Shown here in pieces: positions 1 to 5,507 of a DNA stretch of 5,507 bases; positions within the stretch are counted from its first letter, which is position 1, and each line of letters begins with the position of its first letter. Source of the DNA: an uncultured Succinatimonas sp. (GTDB lineage Bacteria > Pseudomonadota > Gammaproteobacteria > Enterobacterales > Succinivibrionaceae); assembly GCA_905201175.1 (NCBI GenBank), contig CAJKNC010000106.1, positions 1 through 5,507 on the forward strand, written 5' to 3'. Under the pieces are notes generated by a model that did not search any database, had not been told where the DNA came from, and saw only the letters and a list, made by a program, of their open reading frames with translations. The translations under genes and the position numbers were made by a program.

Positions 1-5
1 TTCTG

Positions 6-53
6 TTAGTATGACCTAGAAACTTAAGTGATCAATTTCTGGGGCCATACTAA
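6..53. repeat. Imperfect hairpin just downstream of sbcC
   Basis: TTAGTATG (6-13) pairs perfectly with CATACTAA (46-53). After one A-C mismatch the stem continues with 15-16/43-44, a T-G wobble 17/42, a bulged G41, and 18-22/36-40, about 16 base pairs in all. It begins 15 nt past the sbcC stop, where a terminator would be expected. However, no T tract follows it on the minus strand before the window ends. On the plus strand a T-rich run starts at 62. It could be a transcript-end hairpin, a weak bidirectional terminator or one copy of a dispersed repeat; the sequence does not decide. Confidence 0.5.
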
Positions 54-68
54 AAATGGGGTTTTCTT

Positions 69-3000
69 TTAATTTTGGCTTTGAATTCCAGGACCTGTTA
101 AAGTGCTTTTTGCCCCAGCAAGTCTTTTAACAATTATCTGCGTTGAAATGTTATTTTTGAGTTCTTGGACATGAGAGATAATACCGATAAGCTTATTTTC
201 TTGATGTAAAGCAGCAAGGCTATTTAAAGCCATATTTAAAGATTTCTCATCTAAAGTGCCGAACCCCTCATCTAAAAACAGTGAATCTACTTGTACTTGC
301 CCGCGAGACATTTGCGATAAGCCTAAAGCTAGTGCAAGGCTTACAATGAAACTTTCTCCTCCGGAAAGATTAGCTGTAGAGCGCACAACTGAAGCTTCAT
401 AATAATCGATCACATTTAAGCTTAAAGGTGAGTTTTTATCTCTTTGCAGAAGATAGCGATCACTCATGCGCATTAACTGCTTATTGGCATTTTGTATCAT
501 GATTTCAAAAGTTATTCCTTGCGCAAAATTGCGAAATTTATGACCGTCAGCAGAACCAATCAGCGCATTTAATTTACCGTAGCGATCTTTTTCCTGGCGC
601 AGATGCTCAAGCAGCTTTATTTCTTGAGCCATTTGAGTTTTTTTATTTTCAAATTCATTCAGTTCTTGTTTTAGCGCGCCTAATTTTTGATTAATGATAT
701 TATTTTCTTGTTCTAGCTGATGAATAATATTTTCCAAATCAGGTATATTTAAAGCAGAAAGGGGCTTACTTTTTAAATTTCTAAGCTGATTGCGTAATTG
801 CTCAGCCTGTCCTTTAAGCTTATCTTCGCAGCTTTTTAATTCTTGATCTTTTTCCTTCAAATTCTGAAATTCAGTCTCTGTAAGCTTAGCTTCTAAAAAA
901 TCTTGATAACTTGTAAATCCTTTGTTCTCATAAGCTTTTTTTAATTCCAGCATGCTGAGGTTAAGCTTTTTTTCTTGATCTGAGAGCTGTTGATTCAGGC
1001 TTTCTGCAAGCTCTAATGTTTGAGTAAGTCTAGCTTCCTGTGAAGCAATTACAGTTTGAGTTTTGTGCTGCTTATTTATGGCATCATTTAAAATATCTCT
1101 ATATTTTTTAGCTAATGCTTCAGCCGGTGCATCTTTTAAGAAGAAATAGCGCTGCTCCTGCAGGCATAGGTACTGCTGTTTTTGGTGCTTGTATTGTTTT
1201 TTTTCGTCTTTAAGTTTGATGATTAAATCATGATAAGAATTAAAGGTAATTTTATGCTCTTCTTGAAGCTGAGTATTTTTTTCTAAAAGCTCAGCTAGGA
1301 TATTTTGGATATTTTTGTATGCAAAAAGCTTTTTTTCTAAAATATCTGGGGTATCTTGAGCTGTTAAATCCAGATTAACAAGGAAATGTTCTTTAAATTC
1401 GCTGCTCAGTTTTTTTAAGAGATATTGTTGATTTTCGTATAAAGCCTGATAATCCTTTTGAAATCCATCAAGAAGCTCTTGATTATTATTTAAGTCTAAG
1501 CGTGTATTTTTCTGCGTCTGCAAAAGCTGCTCTTCTTTGAGATCTAATATATTTCTTTGATGTTTATTATTTTCAAGTTCTTTGTCTAAATTTTGAAGGC
1601 TTGCAAGTATATCTTCTATTCTTTGTAATTTTTCTTGAGTTTGATTTTTTTGAGGTAATCCATTTTGGCAGTAAGGATGAATTTTTGAACCACAAAGCGG
1701 GCAGGGTTCTCCATCTGCGAGGGTGCTGCGAGTTTGCTCGTAGGATTCAATAATGGCAATAAATTTGGCGTAGTTTAAATATTCAAGTTTTTTTTGCTGG
1801 TAGAAATTTAGTGTTTCTCCGTTTAAGCAAACTGTTTTAGCCTTTAAAAGCTCTTGCTCCTGAGCAGCATAGAATTCCTTGTCTGTTTTAATTTGTTTTT
1901 GAGCTTCATTTTGCAGTTTAAGCGTATGCTCTGCCTGAGCAATAATTTTTTTACAGTTTAAAATACTCTTTTCTTTATTTTTTATTTGTAAGGGTATTTG
2001 CCTTAAAGTCTGCAGCTGCAGTTTTATAGATGATAATTCAGAACTTAAATATGGTCCAAATTTATTCAGATTTTGTGCTATTTCCTGAGATTTAACTATA
2101 TCTTTAAGTTTATTTTTAATTTTTTCTTTCTGCTGCTTGTAAATATCAATCTTATCTAAGCGAAGCTTTTGATCTTTTTCTAATTGTTTTTTTATTTTTT
2201 CAAGCTCCTGCTGCTTGATATCTAGCTTGATGTCTAAATCTTTTACAAATTCTGTAATTGCAGAAATATTTTGATTATTTAATGAACAAAGTTTTTGATA
2301 GAGGCTTTGTGCTTGTAAAACAGCATGCTGTTTTTTTATTTCGTTTTTATATAGAGGAATATCATTTTTATATTTTTTAAGGCTAGCATTTAAAGTATTC
2401 AATTGATCTGATGCTATGAGGTATTTATTTTCCTGCTTCTGAATTTCCAGAGTTCTTTGAGCCCTTAGAAACTTTTCCTTTAAAGGCATAAATTCAGTGA
2501 TATGCTTTTGCAGCTGTTGATGCTGCTTATGGTTCTCAGCAATATCTAAAATACATTTATTTAAATTAATTTTATGATTTAATTCATCTTTTTGGTATTT
2601 AAGTTCCTGTTCAAGAGTTATGCTCTTTTCATGCAGAGTCTTTAATTCATCCTTTTTTAAATTTATTTTTTCTTCATCCGGCAATTCTATTGTTTCAAGC
2701 AGAGCTTTTTTTTGCTTATATTCATTACCTTTTTCGCTAAATTTCTTTTGTACGAATGATGATATTTCAGAATAAATAGCAGAGCCTGTAATTTGCTCTA
2801 AAAGGGCAGCTTTTTCATCATCTTTGGATTGCAGGAATTTCGCAAATTCTCCTTGAGCTAGCATAATAGAGCGAGTGAAGCGCTCATAATTCATGCCGGA
2901 AATTTTTTCAATTTCTTTTTCGATAATACTGATTTTATCGCTGATGATTTTATTGTCCTGTAAATCTACAAGCTCCATAATCGGTGCCTGCAAACTGCCA

Positions 3001-3317
3001 TCTGCCTTGCAGCGAGCGCGTCTTTGATAAAACTTGCAGCGAAACTCTCCTTTTAAGGTAGAAAATTCAGCTTCAGACATGCATTCACCGCAGCCTTTAG
3101 ACATGATTTCATTGATACTTTTGGAAATTACCTTTAGTCTAGGAGTTCTGCCGAATAGAGCTAAGCTTATAGCATCCAGAATCGTACTTTTACCAGCTCC
3201 GGTAGGTCCAGAAATTAAAAACAGGCCTTCTTGCCTATAAGATGGATGGGTAAAATCGATGATAAAATCGCCGGCAAGAGAATTTAAATTTTTAAAATGT
3301 AGTCTAAGAATTTTCAT
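69..3317 (-). CDS. sbcC: SbcC, Rad50-like ATPase subunit of the SbcCD nuclease
   Basis: This 1082-residue SMC-like ATPase pairs with SbcD to form a nuclease that processes DNA ends, hairpins and protein-blocked ends in the cytoplasm. The N-terminal lobe opens with the family-typical MKILRLHFKNLNSL and has Walker A GPTGAGKST at 37-45 and a Q-loop in LAQGEF with Q155. Long Lys/Glu/Gln/Leu-rich coiled-coil arms occupy about 190-530 and 560-910. Between them lies the zinc hook CPLC at 539-542, almost exactly the middle of the chain. The C-terminal lobe carries the ABC signature LSGGE at 984-988, Walker B LFLD-E at 1013-1017 with D1016 and E1017, the D-loop around 1020-1023 and the switch histidine H1049. 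All ATPase motifs are present, with no frameshift. E. coli SbcC is about 1048 residues, so this is full length. The ATG lies 5 nt past the sbcD stop with no good ribosome binding site, suggesting translational coupling. Identification is firm. Confidence 0.97.
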   Translation of the reverse strand: MKILRLHFKNLNSLAGDFIIDFTHPSYRQEGLFLISGPTGAGKSTILDAISLALFGRTPRLKVISKSINEIMSKGCGECMSEAEFSTLKGEFRCKFYQRRARCKADGSLQAPIMELVDLQDNKIISDKISIIEKEIEKISGMNYERFTRSIMLAQGEFAKFLQSKDDEKAALLEQITGSAIYSEISSFVQKKFSEKGNEYKQKKALLETIELPDEEKINLKKDELKTLHEKSITLEQELKYQKDELNHKINLNKCILDIAENHKQHQQLQKHITEFMPLKEKFLRAQRTLEIQKQENKYLIASDQLNTLNASLKKYKNDIPLYKNEIKKQHAVLQAQSLYQKLCSLNNQNISAITEFVKDLDIKLDIKQQELEKIKKQLEKDQKLRLDKIDIYKQQKEKIKNKLKDIVKSQEIAQNLNKFGPYLSSELSSIKLQLQTLRQIPLQIKNKEKSILNCKKIIAQAEHTLKLQNEAQKQIKTDKEFYAAQEQELLKAKTVCLNGETLNFYQQKKLEYLNYAKFIAIIESYEQTRSTLADGEPCPLCGSKIHPYCQNGLPQKNQTQEKLQRIEDILASLQNLDKELENNKHQRNILDLKEEQLLQTQKNTRLDLNNNQELLDGFQKDYQALYENQQYLLKKLSSEFKEHFLVNLDLTAQDTPDILEKKLFAYKNIQNILAELLEKNTQLQEEHKITFNSYHDLIIKLKDEKKQYKHQKQQYLCLQEQRYFFLKDAPAEALAKKYRDILNDAINKQHKTQTVIASQEARLTQTLELAESLNQQLSDQEKKLNLSMLELKKAYENKGFTSYQDFLEAKLTETEFQNLKEKDQELKSCEDKLKGQAEQLRNQLRNLKSKPLSALNIPDLENIIHQLEQENNIINQKLGALKQELNEFENKKTQMAQEIKLLEHLRQEKDRYGKLNALIGSADGHKFRNFAQGITFEIMIQNANKQLMRMSDRYLLQRDKNSPLSLNVIDYYEASVVRSTANLSGGESFIVSLALALGLSQMSRGQVQVDSLFLDEGFGTLDEKSLNMALNSLAALHQENKLIGIISHVQELKNNISTQIIVKRLAGAKSTLTGPGIQSQN

Positions 3318-3322
3318 GTTAT

Positions 3323-4546
3323 TTACAGTGCGGAATCTTGGGTGTGCATTTGTTCTAAGAGTTCTTTAAAAGTATTTTGATATTCAATGATTTCATCTTC
3401 TGGGATGTTGTGCTCTTTAAGACAGCGATCAAATACTTCCTGTACGCTTATTTCAGATAAGAGTTCCCCGGCATATTGAGGATTTAGAGATTTAGCTCTT
3501 ATATTTAAATCTCTGATTACCAAGATCTTTACTTGCGTATTTTCACAAAGTTCATGAGCTTTGTCATAAAGCGTACCGATAGGATGCTCGCCATTATAAT
3601 TAAGCTCAACTAAGAAGCTCTCATTTAATGAAATTAATTTTTCTAATGAAGAGATCAGCTCCTGTTCATCCCCTAAAATAGATTTTATTTTTTGAAATAC
3701 CGGCACTTCTATTTGAGTAATCTCTGCTTTATCGGTAAGCTCAATCAAATTTAGATATTTGGTGCTAGCGGCTTCATTGAAGTTTAATTGCAGCGGGCTG
3801 CCGCAATAACAGATATTATTAGAAATTTTTACAGGCTTATGAATATGTCCTAAAGCAGTATAAGCAAAGCATGACGGAATAATTTGTGCGTCAAACATAT
3901 CTAAAGTGCCTATAAAGATATTTTCCTTATTATTTTCGGAATGATGATGCATGGAGCTTAAAGCTAAATGTCCGGTGCCAATGATAGGAAGCGGAGGATG
4001 TGCAATCTGTGCGGCTTTTTTACATAGTTCTCCGACTTTTTGATAGTGAGCAGCCATGCCTTGTCTTAAATTTAAATTACGCTGCTCGAGCTCTTCTCCG
4101 AAGGATGCTTCTCTAACATCACGATTGCGTAAAAAAGGCACTGCTCCTACTATAAGTTTGGGGTTGCCTTGTTTATCACAAAGAGTTAATACCTCATCTG
4201 CGATATTACCAGTAAAGGAGCTGACTATTTCTACTTTTAAATTTTTCAGAATTTGTCGGGCGGCTTTTAAAAAAGCAGGAGAATCGTGGTTACCGCCGAT
4301 AATTACAATATTCTCGAGCGATTTTAGCGACTGTACTTTGTTTAAAAAGTTATAGTAAAGCTCCTGGGCCTTATTGCTGGCTGTTTGAGTATCAAAAATA
4401 TCGCCGCATATGAGTAAAATTTCAACTTGATGTTTTTTTAAAACTCCATATAAAAAGTCTAAAAATTTTTGAAATTCTTGATAGCGGGGAAAATCATATA
4501 ATGATTTGCCTAGGTGCCAATCAGAGGTATGGAGTATTTTTATCAT
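3323..4546 (-). CDS. sbcD: SbcD, Mre11-like nuclease subunit of SbcCD
   Basis: This 407-residue metallophosphoesterase is the nuclease partner of SbcC. The N-terminal catalytic domain shows the phosphoesterase motifs in order: D9 and H11 in TSDWHLG, D49 in GDIFDT, N86-H87-D88 in GGNHDS, H193 in GTGHL, and H234 and H236 in GHIHKP. These are the expected ligands of the two-metal site. The stretch IGTLDMF before the last motif and the C-terminal SbcD-type region match the E. coli-like subfamily, whose SbcD is about 400 residues. I chose the ATG at 4546 because MIKILHTSDWH aligns with the family N-terminus and a TAGGCG sequence lies just upstream. A 23-residue longer frame open to 4615 has a non-family N-terminus and would run through the likely promoter. 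It is the first gene of a two-gene operon, followed 5 nt later by sbcC. Very confident of identity, fairly confident of the start. Confidence 0.96.
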   Translation of the reverse strand: MIKILHTSDWHLGKSLYDFPRYQEFQKFLDFLYGVLKKHQVEILLICGDIFDTQTASNKAQELYYNFLNKVQSLKSLENIVIIGGNHDSPAFLKAARQILKNLKVEIVSSFTGNIADEVLTLCDKQGNPKLIVGAVPFLRNRDVREASFGEELEQRNLNLRQGMAAHYQKVGELCKKAAQIAHPPLPIIGTGHLALSSMHHHSENNKENIFIGTLDMFDAQIIPSCFAYTALGHIHKPVKISNNICYCGSPLQLNFNEAASTKYLNLIELTDKAEITQIEVPVFQKIKSILGDEQELISSLEKLISLNESFLVELNYNGEHPIGTLYDKAHELCENTQVKILVIRDLNIRAKSLNPQYAGELLSEISVQEVFDRCLKEHNIPEDEIIEYQNTFKELLEQMHTQDSAL

Positions 4547-4551
4547 ATAAA

Positions 4552-4557
4552 CGCCTA
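4552..4557 (-). promoter_or_regulatory. Weak ribosome binding site of sbcD
   Basis: Read on the minus strand the sequence is TAGGCG, with its AGG core 7 nt before the ATG at 4546. The match to the Shine-Dalgarno consensus is modest but well spaced, and it supports this start over longer in-frame options up to 4615. Confidence 0.5.
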
Positions 4558-4572
4558 AAAAATAAATGTATT

Positions 4573-4590
4573 TATGCATATTATGGCATA
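4573..4590. repeat. Inverted repeat over the sbcD promoter (possible operator)
   Basis: TATGC and GCATA form a perfect 5-bp inverted repeat separated by 8 nt. Its left half extends into the 8-bp palindrome TATGCATA (4573-4580). It covers the proposed sbcD -10 element, the usual place for a repressor site. It is not the classic E. coli LexA box, and the arms are short enough to arise by chance. Confidence 0.3.
4580..4588 (-). promoter_or_regulatory. Candidate extended -10 promoter of sbcDC
   Basis: On the minus strand the sequence reads TGC followed directly by CATAAT, an extended -10 form (TGn plus a 5-of-6 -10 hexamer). No good -35 lies 17 nt upstream, which extended -10 promoters tolerate. 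The predicted start near 4572-4573 gives a leader of about 26 nt to the sbcD ATG at 4546, and would exclude the longer sbcD start at 4615. The call is tentative. Confidence 0.4.
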
Positions 4591-4597
4591 GTTTAGA

Positions 4598-4626
4598 TTG
4601 TATATATATTTTCAATCCTGCATAAT
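4598..4626 (+). promoter_or_regulatory. Candidate sigma70-type promoter of ung
   Basis: A TTGTAT (4598-4603, 3 of 6 consensus matches) is followed after 17 nt by CATAAT (4621-4626, 5 of 6). Transcription would begin near 4632-4633, leaving a leader of about 16 nt that just contains the ribosome binding site. The alternative -10 TATATT at 4605-4610 has no convincing -35. AT-rich DNA gives many chance matches, so this is a tentative call resting on spacing and position. Confidence 0.4.
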
Positions 4627-4635
4627 AGAAAAAGC

Positions 4636-4642
4636 AAAGGAG
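4636..4642 (+). promoter_or_regulatory. Ribosome binding site of ung
   Basis: AAAGGAG is a near-perfect Shine-Dalgarno sequence 6 nt before the TTG at 4649. It decides the ung start in favour of this rare codon over the upstream in-frame TTG at 4598, which lacks a comparable site. Confidence 0.85.
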
Positions 4643-4648
4643 TTAGAA

Positions 4649-5338
4649 TTGAAAACCTGGCATGATTTAATTGGACCTTTAAAACAGACCGCGGCTTTTA
4701 AAAATGCTTATGCTTATGCTAATGCACAGCGACAGGCAGGAAAAGAAGTATATCCAAAAGCAGGAGATGAATTTAATGCTTTTGTCTACACCCCTTTGAA
4801 CAGGCTTAAGGTTGTGATTATGGGGCAAGATCCCTACCATGAACCCAATCAAGCTATGGGATTGAGCTTTTCTGTACCGGTAGGAACAAGAGTTCCGCCA
4901 TCTCTTGTGAATATCTATAAAGAGCTGCAGGCTGATATTCCAAACTTTATTATTCCCAATCATGGCAATCTTATTCCTTGGGCAAGACAGGGGGTATTAT
5001 TGCTAAATGCCTGTTTGACTGTAACGCGAGGCCAAGCTAATTCTCACGCTAATCAGGGATGGGAAGAGTTTACTGATGGAGTAATTTCTGCAATTAACCA
5101 AAATTGCGAGAATTTGGTATTTTTATTATGGGGCAGGCCTGCTCGCGACAAAGGGCGCAATATAGACAGATCTAAGCATTTAGTGCTGGAGGCAGCTCAT
5201 CCCAGCCCTTTATCTGCTTATAAAGGTTTTTTTGGCTGCCGTCATTTTTCAAAAGCGAATGAATATTTATTAGCTCACGGCAAAGAGCCTATTGACTGGA
5301 GATTGCCGTTATTCCTAGATGGCAGTGAAGAACTTTAG
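4649..5338 (+). CDS. ung: Uracil-DNA glycosylase (family 1 UDG)
   Basis: This enzyme cleaves the N-glycosidic bond of uracil in DNA, arising from cytosine deamination or dUTP incorporation, and so starts base excision repair. With the TTG start at 4649 the protein is 229 residues, the same length as E. coli Ung, and its MKTWHD start matches the family's TWHD N-terminus. Visible active-site elements are GQDPYH with catalytic D61 and Y63 (which excludes thymine), F74 for base stacking, N120 in LLLNACLT for uracil recognition, and HPSPLS with H184 and the intercalating L188. Each lies three residues earlier than its E. coli equivalent. The TTG is preceded at 6 nt by AAAGGAG. An upstream in-frame TTG at 4598 would add 17 residues that do not look like the family and has no such site. 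It is divergent from sbcDC and followed by a terminator-like hairpin. No damage is seen. Confidence 0.97.
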   Translation: MKTWHDLIGPLKQTAAFKNAYAYANAQRQAGKEVYPKAGDEFNAFVYTPLNRLKVVIMGQDPYHEPNQAMGLSFSVPVGTRVPPSLVNIYKELQADIPNFIIPNHGNLIPWARQGVLLLNACLTVTRGQANSHANQGWEEFTDGVISAINQNCENLVFLLWGRPARDKGRNIDRSKHLVLEAAHPSPLSAYKGFFGCRHFSKANEYLLAHGKEPIDWRLPLFLDGSEEL

Positions 5339-5381
5339 CAAAGCTAAAAATAATTTTACAAAGCCGTTTTTTATTTTATAG

Positions 5382-5426
5382 CAGAGCAAAATTTGAATAA
5401 TTTTGCTCTGTCTTACGTAATTTTTT
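5382..5426 (+). terminator. Terminator-like hairpin downstream of ung
   Basis: CAGAGCAAAAT at 5382-5392 pairs perfectly with ATTTTGCTCTG at 5400-5410. One more T-A pair (5393/5399) gives a 12-bp stem with a 5-nt TGAAT loop. It starts 43 nt past the ung stop. The T-rich stretch is not immediate: TCTTACGTAA intervenes before six T residues at 5421-5426. It is likely an intrinsic terminator for ung, somewhat imperfect. The other strand has no T tract beyond the stem. Confidence 0.6.
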
Positions 5427-5452
5427 ATACCATTAATATTAAATTTTATATT
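5424..5452 (+). promoter_or_regulatory. Possible promoter of the gene beginning at 5497
   Basis: TTTATA (5424-5429, 4 of 6) and TATATT (5447-5452, 5 of 6) are 17 nt apart, giving a leader of about 40 nt to the ATG at 5497. The 10-bp palindrome TTAATATTAA (5433-5442) lies between them. The whole stretch is nearly pure A+T, so chance matches are expected. Confidence 0.22.
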
Positions 5453-5496
5453 TTTTTATTTTCTCAACTAAGGTTGTGCGTCTTAAAGAGAGGATA

Positions 5497-5507
5497 ATGG
5501 CGGGTTT
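5497..5507 (+). CDS. Possible start of a new gene, cut by the window edge
   Basis: Only ATG-GCG-GGT plus two bases (Met-Ala-Gly) are visible. The support is positional: the purine-rich AAAGAGAGGA at 5485-5494 ends 2 nt before the ATG, with its GAGG core 3 nt away, slightly closer than usual. The start also follows the ung terminator hairpin and an AT-rich leader. G+C rises at the codons compared with the leader. No function can be assigned, and the next bases could show a stop or a different frame. Confidence 0.4.

Noticed and set aside
3081..3092. C76-G-E-C79 pair in the SbcC N-terminal lobe as a second metal site
   Set aside because: The GEC part is also found in E. coli-type SbcC, and only C76 is extra. 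There is no partner cysteine or histidine pair nearby to support metal binding.
3034..3240. Open frame on the plus strand inside sbcC
   Set aside because: It lies antisense to the conserved N-terminal ATPase lobe, has no family-like sequence, and is fully explained as a shadow of sbcC.
4056..4355. 99-codon plus-strand frame inside sbcD
   Set aside because: It is antisense to conserved SbcD coding sequence and its product has no recognisable features.
4609..4614. Minus-strand TTGAAA (5 of 6 to a -35 box) as the sbcD -35
   Set aside because: It is 23 nt from the good CATAAT hexamer, too far, and no reasonable -10 lies 16-18 nt downstream.
4704..4725. Short tandem repeat of ATGCTT-like units near the start of ung
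   Set aside because: It is only about three and a half units, in frame, encoding an alternating Ala/Tyr/Asn stretch in a variable part of Ung. It is probably ordinary coding drift.
4679..4963. 94-codon minus-strand frame inside ung
   Set aside because: It is antisense to the well-conserved first half of Ung, with no plausible product or separate start signals.
1..5507. A novel defence system, mobile element or CRISPR array
   Set aside because: All long frames are standard repair genes. No transposase, terminal repeats, spaced direct repeats, tRNA or rRNA sequence was seen. SbcC-like ATPases occur in some defence systems, but this SbcC/SbcD pair matches the housekeeping form in motifs, length and order.

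Overview
The window is an AT-rich stretch of bacterial chromosome, roughly one third G+C by eye. It carries three intact DNA-repair genes and the first few codons of a possible fourth. SbcC, SbcD and Ung all resemble the Escherichia coli-type proteins in motif wording and length, and the two well-supported start sites have Shine-Dalgarno-like sequences. A Gram-negative, probably proteobacterial, low-GC host is the best guess, but I cannot place it more precisely from sequence alone.

Layout: positions 1-68 hold an imperfect hairpin just beyond the sbcC stop. Positions 69-3317 are sbcC and 3323-4546 are sbcD, both on the minus strand, sbcD first, with a 5-nt gap, so they form a two-gene operon. 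Positions 4547-4648 are a 102-bp divergent promoter region. Positions 4649-5338 are ung on the plus strand, starting with TTG. Positions 5339-5496 hold a terminator hairpin followed by a very AT-rich leader. A possible new plus-strand gene starts at 5497 and runs off the window.

Function: SbcC and SbcD form the bacterial Rad50/Mre11-type complex, an ATP-dependent nuclease that trims DNA ends and opens hairpins. Ung removes uracil from DNA and begins base excision repair. The genes look like ordinary, complete housekeeping repair functions. I found no mobile element, CRISPR array, RNA gene or previously undescribed system. The points worth a second look are the compact divergent control region, an inverted repeat over the likely sbcD promoter, the hairpin past sbcC, the lack of a clear ribosome binding site at sbcC, and homopolymer A tracts inside sbcC.
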